Below are positions 50,877-59,546 of a stretch of DNA of 64,000 nt, piece after piece. Below the pieces are notes generated by a model. The model was not told where the DNA came from, made no database searches, and saw only the letters and a list, made by a program, of their open reading frames with translations. The translations under genes and the position numbers were made by a program. The stretch's first letter is position 1, and each line of letters begins with the position of its first letter. Source of the stretch: Paractinoplanes ovalisporus (GTDB taxonomy: Bacteria > Actinomycetota > Actinomycetes > Mycobacteriales > Micromonosporaceae); NCBI RefSeq assembly GCF_016834655.1, contig NZ_JAENHP010000012.1, positions 186,001-250,000 on the forward strand, given 5' to 3'.

Positions 50877-53502
50877 CTCGACCGCGCAGCAGGTGATGGA
50901 CATCCGGGCGGGCCTGTCGCACGCGCTCGGGGCGGCCGCCAACGCCGTCGAGGCCGCGCACCACGACTACGACCGTGCGGTCGAACGCCACCGCCGGGTG
51001 TCCGAGGCTGCGCAGGCCCGGCGCGAGAAACTGGCCACGGCCCGCGACGCCCGCATGGCCGAGATCGACGAGCAGCACCGCAACGACCTGGCCGCCTATG
51101 CCGGGGCCGCCGCGGCCGCGGCCGACCGGGCCGCCCCGGGCGCCGCCGGTGACCCGTGGGACGACTGGCAGGCGACCCCGCTCGACCGGGCGGCCGAGCT
51201 GCGGGTGGGCCGGCTGCTGCTACCCCACCCGGAAGACGTGCCGGCCCTCGTCCCGCTGCTCGACCGCGGTCACGTGGTCGTGCGCGGCGACCGGGCGATC
51301 GGCGACGAGGTGGTGGCCGGCCTGCTGCTGCGCGCGCTCGGGACGGCCGCGCCGGGAGCGGTGCAGATCATCGGGTACGACCCGGAGCACCTGGGGGGCG
51401 GGCTGGCCCGGTTCGCGCCGCTGGCCCCGGCCAACGTGCTCACCTTCGTCGGCCCGGGCGGGCTGGGCTCGCTGCTCGACGACCTGACCGACCAGGTCCG
51501 CCGGATCAACGAGACGGTGCTGGCCGGTGAATACACGTCGCTGCGGGAGCTGAACGCGGCCACCCACCGGCGGCCCGAGCCGTGGCGGATCGCGGTGCTG
51601 CTGGGCGCGGGCGAACTCAGCCGGGCCGAGCAGGCCCAATTGCAAAGACTGTTGCGGACCGGCGCGGCCTGCGGCGTACACCTGGTGATCCAGGGGATGC
51701 CGGTGCCCGCGACCGACGGCGTCGAGTTCATCACGGCGGCCGCGGGCAGCCACGCGCGGATCAGCAGCGCGGGTGCTCTCCCCGTACGGCTGGACGGGGG
51801 CCCGCCGCAGGCGGTGGTGGCCGCGACGTGTCGCCGGATCGCCGAAGCGGTCGCCGCCGGCCCCGCCCCGGTCGCCCTGGACAGCCTGTTGCCGCAGGTC
51901 GAGTGGCAGGAGAGCTCGGCCCAGGGCCTGACCGCACCGCTCGGGGACAACCCGCAGGGTGTGCCGGTGCCGGTGACGCTGTCCGACTATCCGCCGCACG
52001 CGCTGATCGCCGGGCCATCGGGCACGGGCAAGACCAACCTCATCTACGCCTGGATGGGCGCCCTGGCGGCCCGCTACTCCCCCGACGAACTGGCCTTCTA
52101 CCTGCTCGACTTCAAGGAGGGCGTCTCGTTCGCGCGGTTCGCCCCGGGCCGCCGCGACCAGACCTGGCTGCCGCACGTGCGCCTGGTCGGGGTCAACGTC
52201 AACACCGACCGGGAATTCGGGCTGGCGCTGCTGCGCTTCCTCGGCGACGAGCTGCGGCGGCGGGCCGACGCGGCGAAACGGCATGAGGTCACGAACCTGG
52301 CCGAGCTGCGGGCCGAGGATCCGGAGGGCTCGTGGCCGCGGATCGTCGCCGTGATCGACGAGTTCCAGGTGCTGCTCTCGGGGCGCGACGCGGTCGAGAA
52401 GGAGGCCGTCGACCTGCTCGAAGACCTCGCCCGCCGCGGCCGCTCGCAGGGCATCCACATGATCCTGGCCAGCCAGGACGTCTCGGGCATCGAGGCGCTG
52501 TGGGGCCGCCCGGCCCTGGTCGCGCAGTTCTCGCTGCGCATCGCGCTGCCCCGCGCGCGGCGGGTGCTGGCCGAGCAGAACACGGCCGCCGAGTCGCTGC
52601 CCCGCTACCACGCCCTGGTCAACGCCGACTCGGGTGCGGTCGAGGCCAACCGGGTCGTCCGGGTGCCGGCCGCCGGCGACCGGGAGCGGTGGAACGCCCT
52701 GCAGCACCGGCTGTGGCGGCGGCGCCCGGCCGACCTGGGTCCGCCCCGGCTGTTCGACGGTGACGTCGTCCCGCGCCTGGCCGACAGCCCCGACTTCCGG
52801 CGGCTCGGTCCGGTCGAGGCGGCCCCGGCCCCGGCGGTGCTGCTCGGCGAGACCATCGACGTCGAGGCCCGCTCGGCCCGGACGCTGTTGCGCCGCGCCC
52901 CCGGCCGCAACCTGGCCGTGCTCGGCACCCGGATCGAGGAGGCGTGTGCCGTGATGGCCACGGCCGCCCTGTCGCTGGCCGCGCAGTTCCCGCCCGAGGG
53001 GGCCCGGTTCTCGATCCTGTGCCTCGACCCGGACGCCCGCCCGGCGGCCAAGGCGCTGTGCGAGACGTTGCCCGACTGCGGCTGGTACGAGCACGACAAC
53101 GCCGACTGGGTGCTCGAGGAGGCGGCGGCCGAGGCGGCGGCGTCCTGGCCCGCCGACCGGCACCACTTCCTGTTCGTCTATGCGGCCGACGCGTTGCCCG
53201 GTGGCAAGGGCGCGGCCGACCAGCTCCGCACGATCCTGCGGCAGGGCCCGGAGCGGCGCATCCACGTGCTCGGCTGGTGGCGGGGCGCGGGGCTGCTGCG
53301 CGACGCGCTGGGCGGCCCGGCGTCGCGCACCGACCCGATCGGCGCGTGGGTGGCGCTCGACGTGCACGGCAGCGAACTGGCCCCGTTCTATCCCGGCACG
53401 GGCGCCCCGGCCTGGTATCCGCGACCCTGGCGGGCGCTGCACTTCGACCGGTCGGTGCACCGCGGGGCCGAGGTCATCATCCCGTACGGGGTGGGCTCAT
53501 GA
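50869..53502 (+). CDS. Soluble FtsK/SpoIIIE (EccC-like) ATPase, operon gene 3
   Basis: 877 residues without membrane helices. A coiled coil (about 15-75) is followed by three RecA-like folds. The first (about 110-330) lacks Walker A (RGDRAIGDEV) but keeps a B-like PWRIAVLLGAGEL and GVHLVIQG. The second (about 345-620) is complete: GPSGTGKT (382-389), VIDEFQ (496-501), RGRSQGIHMILASQ. The third (about 650-865) is degenerate (GTRIEEA; RRIHVLGWW). This triple layout is that of EccC in type VII secretion and of FtsK-like motors, but with only the middle site intact and the membrane anchor missing. The anchor may be the next gene, to which it is coupled (ATGA). Confidence 0.9.
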   Translation: MADSTAQQVMDIRAGLSHALGAAANAVEAAHHDYDRAVERHRRVSEAAQARREKLATARDARMAEIDEQHRNDLAAYAGAAAAAADRAAPGAAGDPWDDWQATPLDRAAELRVGRLLLPHPEDVPALVPLLDRGHVVVRGDRAIGDEVVAGLLLRALGTAAPGAVQIIGYDPEHLGGGLARFAPLAPANVLTFVGPGGLGSLLDDLTDQVRRINETVLAGEYTSLRELNAATHRRPEPWRIAVLLGAGELSRAEQAQLQRLLRTGAACGVHLVIQGMPVPATDGVEFITAAAGSHARISSAGALPVRLDGGPPQAVVAATCRRIAEAVAAGPAPVALDSLLPQVEWQESSAQGLTAPLGDNPQGVPVPVTLSDYPPHALIAGPSGTGKTNLIYAWMGALAARYSPDELAFYLLDFKEGVSFARFAPGRRDQTWLPHVRLVGVNVNTDREFGLALLRFLGDELRRRADAAKRHEVTNLAELRAEDPEGSWPRIVAVIDEFQVLLSGRDAVEKEAVDLLEDLARRGRSQGIHMILASQDVSGIEALWGRPALVAQFSLRIALPRARRVLAEQNTAAESLPRYHALVNADSGAVEANRVVRVPAAGDRERWNALQHRLWRRRPADLGPPRLFDGDVVPRLADSPDFRRLGPVEAAPAPAVLLGETIDVEARSARTLLRRAPGRNLAVLGTRIEEACAVMATAALSLAAQFPPEGARFSILCLDPDARPAAKALCETLPDCGWYEHDNADWVLEEAAAEAAASWPADRHHFLFVYAADALPGGKGAADQLRTILRQGPERRIHVLGWWRGAGLLRDALGGPASRTDPIGAWVALDVHGSELAPFYPGTGAPAWYPRPWRALHFDRSVHRGAEVIIPYGVGS

Positions 53503-54212
53503 CTCAACCGCGGACGGGCGGTCTGCAGCCGGCCGACTTCGAGACCGCCGACTACCGCAGCGTGCTCCGGCGTCTGACCACCCTGGACGAGGAGGCCGCG
53601 GGTCTGCGGGCCGAGGCGGTGCGCTGGCACGACGGACGGGTCGCGGCGGCCGACGAGGCGGTGCGGGAGGCCGAGGCCGCGGTTGACGACGCCGTACGGA
53701 CGGTGCACCGCACGCAGCGCACCCTCGAAGAGGTGGACGCGCGCGCGGCCGGGCTCTGGTCGGAATACGTGCACAAGGTCGGGCCGGTGGCCGAACGTTA
53801 CGGCCGCACGGTGCCGCCGGCCTCGATCCCGCGGCAGCGTTCCGACCGCGACGCCGGCGACTACCTCGACGAGGTGGCGACGAAGGTGAAGTACACGGCG
53901 CCGGCCCGCCCGATCAACGGCGGAGTGAAGATCCTTTTCACGCTGTTCGGTTTCCTGGGCGGTGTCGTGGGCGCCATCGGCAACCAGGTGCTGCGCGAGA
54001 ACGGCGGCGGGGCCGCGGACGGCACCTGGCAGGACGCGCTGCCGGTGGTGGCGCTGCTGGTGCTGCTCGCCTGCCCGGTGCTGGCGGTGGTCGGGGCCAA
54101 GCGGGTCGCCGACCGCCGGGGCGTCGGACTGGACGCCGCGACGGTCGCGACCGTGCTGCTGACCGGCCTGATCACGGCCGGCGCGCTGGTGGCCCTGCTC
54201 AGAACGACCTGA
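53499..54212 (+). CDS. Coiled-coil membrane protein, operon gene 4
   Basis: 237 residues: an N-terminal coiled coil (about 20-85, EEAAGLRAEAVRWHDGRVAA and following) and three membrane helices (about 143-163, 178-198, 211-232). The ATG overlaps the ATPase stop by 4 bp. Both this protein and the ATPase have an N-terminal coiled coil, so the two may pair and bring the soluble motor to the membrane. No family is recognised. Confidence 0.82.
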   Translation: MTQPRTGGLQPADFETADYRSVLRRLTTLDEEAAGLRAEAVRWHDGRVAAADEAVREAEAAVDDAVRTVHRTQRTLEEVDARAAGLWSEYVHKVGPVAERYGRTVPPASIPRQRSDRDAGDYLDEVATKVKYTAPARPINGGVKILFTLFGFLGGVVGAIGNQVLRENGGGAADGTWQDALPVVALLVLLACPVLAVVGAKRVADRRGVGLDAATVATVLLTGLITAGALVALLRTT

Positions 54213-54221
54213 CGCTCAGCC

Positions 54222-55472
54222 TCAGCGCGCCGGGACGATCAGGGCCTCGTTGAGCAGCCGCCGGGCCAGCACGAGGCGATCGGCGTCGTCGTCGAGGGGC
54301 AGATCACCCACCCGTACGGGCTCAGGGCCGAACGCGATCCGCAGAGCCGGTGCGCAGGAGGCCGGGAAACGCAGCGTGCGCCCGACCAGGCGCAGCACCA
54401 CGTGCTCGGGTCCGTCGTCGGCGAGCCGCCAGCGCAGCCCCTCGCGGGCCCGGATGTGGTCGTCGGGTCCGAGCCCGGCCGCGAAGTCGAGCTGTGCGAG
54501 CGGGCTGACCGGCTCGGGCCGGGCCGAGGGCCAGTCCCGGGCGCGCAGCCGGGTCGCGACCTCGGCCGGTTCGACCGTGGTGAGCCAGTCGCGCAGGGCC
54601 TCGACGGTCTCGGTGAGTTCGGGCTCGATCGCGTCGGGGTCGGACACGTCCACCGCGTACGGGAGGGTGGCCCGCAACCGGGCGTCCTCGGCGGCCAACG
54701 CCAGCAGCTCCTCGACCACGGCGTAGCGGGTGAGGGCCCGTACCCCGATGGTCAGGTGCAGCGACCGGTGGCCCAGCGCCTCGGCCGAGTGCAGCCAGCC
54801 GCGCGGCAGGTAGAGGGCGTCGCCGGGCGCGAGCACCACGTCCATCGCGGGCTCGCCCTGGGCGGTGGCGCCCACCTCGTCGGCGTGACCGCCCCAGGCC
54901 TGCTTCTCGAGCGGGTCGGCCAGCACCGGCTCGTGCAGCCGCCAGCGTTTGGTGCCGTCGACCTGCAGCACGAACACGTCGTGGGTGTCGTAGTGGGTGC
55001 TGAAGCCCTGGCTGCCGGGCGGCGTCAGATACGCGTTGACCTGCAACGGCCGGCGCAGTTCGGCGCCGAGCTGCCGGGCGTAGTCGATCAGCGGCGGCCA
55101 CAGGCGGTGCAGGCCCTGGAGGACAAGGGTGGCGCCCTCCGCATAGAGCCTCATCACCTGGTCGTCGATGACCTGGTCGCCGATCTCGGCGCCGGCCCCG
55201 CCCCCGCCGGTGAAGCGGGCGGTGGGCAGCACCTTGCCCTGCTGGGCGACGCGCAGGAAGGGGGTGCGCAGGCCGCGGCGGCTGAGCAGCTCGTCGAAGG
55301 CGTCCGGCGAGAGCAGGTCGGCGAAGCCGTCCGGCCCGGCCAGCTCACCGGCCCGGGAGAGCAGCGGCGCCTTCCCCCAGTGGGCGGCGGCGAACTTGCC
55401 CGGCTCGACGGCCACGGCCCGGGAGAGCGCCGGACGGGTCCCGCCCGGCGTCTCGTCAGTCGTCCCGGGCAT
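54222..55472 (-). CDS. JmjC/cupin 2-oxoglutarate oxygenase, ribosomal-oxygenase-like
   Basis: 416 residues of the RoxA/NO66/MINA53 type of Fe(II)/2-oxoglutarate hydroxylases. The metal triad is H160-x-D162 (FSTHYDTHDVFVLQ) and H228 (LPRGWLHSAEA), with the cofactor Lys in DGTKRWRL. A helical dimerisation part and a C-terminal winged-helix-like domain follow the double-stranded beta-helix, as in ribosomal oxygenases that modify His or Arg. Its ATG is 2 nt after the stop of a repeat peptide gene, so the two are co-translated. The substrate could be that peptide or a ribosomal protein. Confidence 0.9.
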   Translation of the reverse strand: MPGTTDETPGGTRPALSRAVAVEPGKFAAAHWGKAPLLSRAGELAGPDGFADLLSPDAFDELLSRRGLRTPFLRVAQQGKVLPTARFTGGGGAGAEIGDQVIDDQVMRLYAEGATLVLQGLHRLWPPLIDYARQLGAELRRPLQVNAYLTPPGSQGFSTHYDTHDVFVLQVDGTKRWRLHEPVLADPLEKQAWGGHADEVGATAQGEPAMDVVLAPGDALYLPRGWLHSAEALGHRSLHLTIGVRALTRYAVVEELLALAAEDARLRATLPYAVDVSDPDAIEPELTETVEALRDWLTTVEPAEVATRLRARDWPSARPEPVSPLAQLDFAAGLGPDDHIRAREGLRWRLADDGPEHVVLRLVGRTLRFPASCAPALRIAFGPEPVRVGDLPLDDDADRLVLARRLLNEALIVPAR

Positions 55473-55474
55473 GG

Positions 55475-55792
55475 TCAGGACGCGGTGCCGTCGGCGCCAC
55501 CGTCGTGACCGGCCGGGTTGGCGCCACCGTCGGCCGGACCCTCGCCCGCGCCGCCGTCAGCGCCACCGTCGTGACCGGACGGGTTCGCGCCACCGTCAGC
55601 CGGACCCTCGCCCGCGCCGCCGTCAGCGCCACCGTCGTGACCGGACGGGTTCGCACCGCCGTCAGCCGGACCCTCGCCCGCCGAACCGTCCGCCCCACCG
55701 TCATGACCGGACGGGTTCGCACCGCCGTCGGCCGGGCCCTCGCCCGCGCTGGAGGCCGAACCCGAGGTGATGTCGTCATCGCTGAGAGACAT
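55475..55792 (-). CDS. Acidic 4 x 22-residue repeat peptide, partner of oxygenase
   Basis: 105 residues: a 15-residue leader MSLSDDDITSGSASS, then four near-identical 22-residue repeats whose core is GEGPADGGANPSGHDGG, and a short TAS tail. There is no Lys, Arg, Cys or aromatic residue after the leader. Each repeat has one Asn-Pro, one His-Asp and several other Asp. No signal peptide is visible. AAGGAG before the ATG at 55792 fixes the start. It is the first gene of a two-gene unit with the JmjC-type hydroxylase, an order that suits a precursor or substrate peptide. No family is recognised. Confidence 0.78.
   Translation of the reverse strand: MSLSDDDITSGSASSAGEGPADGGANPSGHDGGADGSAGEGPADGGANPSGHDGGADGGAGEGPADGGANPSGHDGGADGGAGEGPADGGANPAGHDGGADGTAS
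55484..55747. repeat. Four tandem 66-bp repeats in the peptide gene
   Basis: The peptide gene contains four direct 66-bp units, nearly identical at DNA level, without gaps. Low divergence suggests recent duplication or gene conversion. The unit length keeps the frame, so copy number can vary without loss of function. Confidence 0.9.
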
Positions 55793-55884
55793 GGAAGCTC
55801 CTTCGTCGGTGGAGGTTGCAGCAGCGGCGAGGTACCCCGTGATCAAGGGGTCTAACCTGCCTGTGACGTGGGTATCCACTCCGG

Positions 55885-56631
55885 GTGCTGAACATCGGGA
55901 CCTCGGGCTGGCAGTACCGGGACTGGAAGGACGACTTCTACCCGCCGAAGCTGCCGCAGCGGCTCTGGCTGGAGCATTACGCCGGCCACTTCCCCACCGT
56001 CGAGGTCAACAACGCGTTCTACCGGCTGCCCGAGCGCACCACCTTCGAACAGTGGCGTGAGCGCACCCCGGACGGCTTCCTCGTGGCGGTGAAGGTGAGC
56101 CGCTATCTGACCCACGTGAAGCGGCTGCGCGAACCGGCCGAACCGGTCGCCCGTTTCCTGCAGCGGGCCGAGGCGCTCGGCGACAAGCTCGGTCCCGTGC
56201 TGCTGCAGCTGCCTCCGACCCTGCGCGCCGATCTGGACGCGCTCGATGAGACGCTGCGGCAATTCGGTTCCCACGTACGGGTCGTGGTCGAGCCCCGGCA
56301 CGACTCGTGGTGGACGGACGAGTGCCGTGAGCTGCTGGAACGGCACGGCGCGGCGCTCTGCTGGGCCGATCGCCGGGGCCGCCCGGTGACTCCGCTCTGG
56401 ACGACGGCCGGCTTCGGCTACCTGCGCCTGCACGAGGGACGGGCACAACCGTGGCCACGGTACGGACGGGCCGCACTCAAGTCCTGGCTCGAGCGGCTCT
56501 CCGGCGTACGGGAGGCGTTCGTGTATTTCAACAATGATCAGCATGGCGCGGCCGTGTCCGACGCCGACACGATGTCCGCGATGGCCCGGCGGCGGGGCCT
56601 TACAGTGAGGGCGTGCGCTTCCTCGAACTGA
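55885..56631 (+). CDS. DUF72-family protein (first copy)
   Basis: 248 residues of the DUF72 TIM-barrel family: MLNIGTSGWQYRDWKDDFYP, EVNNAFYRLP, TPDGFLVAVKVSRYLTH, LGPVLLQLPP, VEPRHDSWW and AFVYFNNDQHG. The family is widespread and its reaction unknown; it is related to sugar isomerase-like barrels. GTG 55885 is the family N-terminus. Its end overlaps the start of the aminotransferase gene by 19 bp, so the two are coupled. A second DUF72 gene lies convergent at 57.4 kb. Confidence 0.92.
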   Translation: MLNIGTSGWQYRDWKDDFYPPKLPQRLWLEHYAGHFPTVEVNNAFYRLPERTTFEQWRERTPDGFLVAVKVSRYLTHVKRLREPAEPVARFLQRAEALGDKLGPVLLQLPPTLRADLDALDETLRQFGSHVRVVVEPRHDSWWTDECRELLERHGAALCWADRRGRPVTPLWTTAGFGYLRLHEGRAQPWPRYGRAALKSWLERLSGVREAFVYFNNDQHGAAVSDADTMSAMARRRGLTVRACASSN

Positions 56632-57404
56632 ACGGCCGGGCGCCGGACGCCGCCGAGATCCACCGCCTGGCCACGCTCAACTACGGTCACTTCACCTCGA
56701 TGCAGGTGCGGGACCGGGGCGTACGCGGTCTGGCTCTGCATTTCGCCCGGCTCGCCGACGGCAACGAGGAGTTCTTCGGCTGGCGGCCCGGCCTCGACGA
56801 CGAGCACCGGCTGCGCCAGCTGATCCTGCACGCGATGGGCGACGAGACCGATGCCTCCGTAAGGGTCTCCTACGTGCCGGGGGCCGACCCCGCAGGCCCA
56901 CCCGACGTGGTGGTGGCGGTGGCCGAACCGGCGAGCGACGAGCCCGGCCCGCCGCTGCGTGTCCGGATCGACCCGAAGTTCCGCCGCGACTGGCCCGAGC
57001 ACAAGCACTCGGCCACGATGGGGCTGTGGCGGGCCCAGCGGCTGGCCCAGGCGGCCGGTTTCGACGACGCGCTCTCGGTCGGCCCCGACGGGATGGTGCG
57101 TGAGGGCACGACCTGGAACGTGGCGTTCCTCAAGGGTGACGAGGTGGTGTGGCCGCAGGCGCCGATGCTCAAGGGCGTGACGATGGTGCTGCTGCAGATC
57201 GCCATGACCATGCAGGGCGTGCAGTGGGGCATCCGGCCGGTGCCGGTGTCGGAGCTGCCCGATTTCACGGCGGCGATCGCGGTCAATTCCCGTACGGTTC
57301 GGCAGGAGATCGCCTCGATCGACGACCTGAAATATCCGGCCGGCGACAAAATGGCCGGGCTGATGGCCGAGACGTGGGAGTCAGTCCCCTTCGACGCCCT
57401 CTAA
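56613..57404 (+). CDS. Class IV PLP-dependent aminotransferase-like protein
   Basis: 263 residues of the fold-type IV PLP enzymes (branched-chain aminotransferase, D-alanine aminotransferase, aminodeoxychorismate lyase). The Schiff-base Lys is in EHKHSATMGLWRAQRLAQ; GFDDALSVGPDGMVREGTTWNVAFL holds the Glu that binds the pyridine nitrogen, and KGVTMVLLQ is the phosphate loop. Substrate unknown. TACAGT (56601-56606) is 6 nt before the GTG. It is coupled to the upstream DUF72 gene and converges with the second DUF72 gene by 24 bp. Confidence 0.88.
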   Translation: MRFLELNGRAPDAAEIHRLATLNYGHFTSMQVRDRGVRGLALHFARLADGNEEFFGWRPGLDDEHRLRQLILHAMGDETDASVRVSYVPGADPAGPPDVVVAVAEPASDEPGPPLRVRIDPKFRRDWPEHKHSATMGLWRAQRLAQAAGFDDALSVGPDGMVREGTTWNVAFLKGDEVVWPQAPMLKGVTMVLLQIAMTMQGVQWGIRPVPVSELPDFTAAIAVNSRTVRQEIASIDDLKYPAGDKMAGLMAETWESVPFDAL

Positions 57405-58262
57405 CAGGCCTATCAACTCCGTCGCGTTGCGCTGGGCATAGTCGCTGTAGCAGTTGTTGAACAGCACGTGCGTGCGGTCGGCTTCGGCGGCCAGCTCGCG
57501 CAGGCGCGGCGCCCACCCGGCCAGTTCCTGGTGGGAGTATTCATAGCCGAACTTCTCGTGGATGTCCTTGCTGGTCCACTTGTCGCTGTGCCCGTGGAAA
57601 CGGACCACCGCGAGGTCGGCCGTCGCCGCCATCACCGGCGGCACCGAGGTCTTGTAGCCCTGCGGCATGTCGACACCGACGAAGGCGAGCTTGTGGGCAC
57701 GCAGGAAGTCGAGCGTCTCGTTCTGGTTGGCGCCCTCGAACCACGAGGAATTGCGGAACTCGAACACCGGGCGGATCGGCTTGCAGCGGGCCGCCACCTC
57801 GAGGATGTATTCCTTGTTGGACTTGCGGATGCCGAACCACGGCGGGAACTGGAAGAGCACCGCACCCAGCTTGCCCGCCTCGTCCAAGGGGTCCAGCGCA
57901 CCCAGGAAACGGCTCCAGATCTCCTCGTACGCCTGTGGAGGCAGGTCGCCGGGGTAGACGTTCTTCTTATCCGTCTCGGGGCGCAGGTCCTTGTAGATGG
58001 CCGACACCTTGGTGGGGTGGCCGGTCAGCAGGCTGAACGCCTTGATGTTGAAGGTGAAGCCGTCGGGAGTCCGCTGCGCCCAGAGCCGGCTGGTCTGCTC
58101 GGCCGGCGGCCCGTAGTAGGTCGCGTCGACCTCGACCACGCTGAACTTCTTCGCGTACCAGGCGAGCCGCTTCTCCGGGGTGTCGGCGGTGGCCGGGTAC
58201 CAGCCGGACGCCAGCAGCGTCCGGTCGGTCCACGACGCGGTGCCGATCTCGATGGTCCCCAT
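57381..58262 (-). CDS. DUF72-family protein (second copy)
   Basis: 293 residues, a longer member of the same family (MGTIEIGTASWTDRTLLASGWYP, EVDATYYGPPAE, TPDGFTFNIKAFSLLTGH, GAVLFQFPPWF, FEFRNSSWF, VVRFHGHSD, HVLFNNCYSDYAQRNA). Sequence divergence from the first copy is high, so the pair is not a recent duplication. It converges with the aminotransferase gene and probably forms a single-gene unit. Confidence 0.92.
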   Translation of the reverse strand: MGTIEIGTASWTDRTLLASGWYPATADTPEKRLAWYAKKFSVVEVDATYYGPPAEQTSRLWAQRTPDGFTFNIKAFSLLTGHPTKVSAIYKDLRPETDKKNVYPGDLPPQAYEEIWSRFLGALDPLDEAGKLGAVLFQFPPWFGIRKSNKEYILEVAARCKPIRPVFEFRNSSWFEGANQNETLDFLRAHKLAFVGVDMPQGYKTSVPPVMAATADLAVVRFHGHSDKWTSKDIHEKFGYEYSHQELAGWAPRLRELAAEADRTHVLFNNCYSDYAQRNATELIGLLEGVEGD

Positions 58263-58332
58263 CAGGTCAAGCTAGTCCGGATGCAGCCGGTCCGCCGCGC
58301 TCGGCGGCGGACCCGGATGTCTCCTGTGCTCG

Positions 58333-58749
58333 TCAGCTCGCCCGGCGCTCGCGGTTCTGCTTGCAGTTGACGCACGTGGTGGCCGAGGGGAAGATCTCGA
58401 GTCGCTCCCAGGGGATCGGGTTCGAGCAGCCCTCGCAGTTGCCGTAGGTGCCGTCGTTGAGCCGCTGCATCGCGTGCTCGGCCTGCGTACGCCTGTCGAG
58501 CAGGGTGCGCAGCAGCGACGTCGCGGCGTCGCGCTCGGCGGTCTTGGACCCGCTGTCGGCCTGGTCGTCGCCGGCGGAGTCGCCGATCTCGACCAGCCGG
58601 AGCTTCTGGTTCTCGGCTACTGCCGACTCGTACTCGGCGTTGAGGTCGTCGAACCGGCCCCGCAGAACGTTGCGGATCTGCTCGATCTCCTCCGGCGTAC
58701 GCCCCTTCGATGCGGCCTTGCCTGTGATAACCGCTCCATTGACGAGCAT
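58333..58749 (-). CDS. TraR/DksA-type zinc-finger protein
   Basis: 138 residues. A helical hairpin (about 15-95) is followed by a C4 zinc finger (CEGCSNPIPWERLEIFPSATTCVNCK), the DksA/TraR plan. The hairpin tip lacks the DxxDxA of true DksA (it reads AGDDQADSG), so direct action on the RNA polymerase secondary channel is not assured. ATG 58749 has GGGAG 6 nt upstream; the longer frame to 58803 is not favoured. Confidence 0.88.
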   Translation of the reverse strand: MLVNGAVITGKAASKGRTPEEIEQIRNVLRGRFDDLNAEYESAVAENQKLRLVEIGDSAGDDQADSGSKTAERDAATSLLRTLLDRRTQAEHAMQRLNDGTYGNCEGCSNPIPWERLEIFPSATTCVNCKQNRERRAS

Positions 58750-58913
58750 GCGCTCCCTGCCTTCCTCTGCCCCTGCCGGCTGTCCCCCGAGGCCCCGCCC
58801 CATCGCACCGTGGAGCCGGGCTGATACCCGCCGACGGAGATCCCAAACGGGCTCTCCGCTGAAAAAGTAACCGGAGCATAACTGTCAGTGGTCGGATGCG
58901 CTACAGACTCGCT

Positions 58914-59546
58914 TCAGGAACGTTCGAGGACCATCGCGGGATGCCGTGGATCATCGACGCGGACGACCACGTCGGCGAAGGAGGCGGGCGCCACCTCGTC
59001 CGCGTACCGCTGGAACGCGGGCAGGGTCCACGCGCTCTCCGGCGGGGTGCGGCGGGCCAGCGCGGCGGCCGACATCTCGAGGTGCACGGTGACGTCGAAG
59101 CCGAGCCCGCCACCCAGCAGCAGGGGCCCGCTGACCAGCAGAATCGCCCCGGGCGGGAGGTCGCGGTAAGGCTCGCGGGCAGCCCGGTCGACACCCGCGT
59201 CCCAGAGCCGGGTGAGCACACGTCCGGAGCCGCCGGGGCCGGCCGGATCGAGCACCTCCCGGGCCAGACCGGCCTCGTCGAACCAGCCCATGTAGTACGA
59301 GTCGGGGTTGTCCCGGCCGAACTCCAGGCGCAGTGACGCGGGTCGCAGAAAATCGGCCGTGTCGATCCGTACCGTGGGACGGCCGAGGGCCTTCAGCGGG
59401 TCGACCAGCGCGTCCGCGAGGGCCCCAGGGCCGGCCGCCGAGGCGCCGTCGAGGGCGACCCGGAGGTGACTGTCGGGTTCCCGACATATCAACAGATCGG
59501 CCAGTTCTCCGACCAGGATTTCCGGTGAAACAGGACGAACGCGCAC
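58914..59546 (-). CDS. Uridine kinase-like protein lacking the P-loop lysine
   Basis: 210 residues similar to actinobacterial uridine kinase-like proteins (VALDG, TVRIDTADFLRPASLRLEFGRDNPDSYYMGWFDEAGLAREVL, GAILLVSGPLLLG, RRTPPESAWTLPAFQRYADEV). The Walker A, normally GVDGAGKT-like, reads DGASAAGPGALAD, so the invariant Lys and Ser/Thr are lost. Phosphotransfer is therefore doubtful. Its GTG overlaps the stop of the upstream wHTH gene (TAGTG). The two proteins may work together. Confidence 0.82.
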   Translation of the reverse strand: MRVRPVSPEILVGELADLLICREPDSHLRVALDGASAAGPGALADALVDPLKALGRPTVRIDTADFLRPASLRLEFGRDNPDSYYMGWFDEAGLAREVLDPAGPGGSGRVLTRLWDAGVDRAAREPYRDLPPGAILLVSGPLLLGGGLGFDVTVHLEMSAAALARRTPPESAWTLPAFQRYADEVAPASFADVVVRVDDPRHPAMVLERS

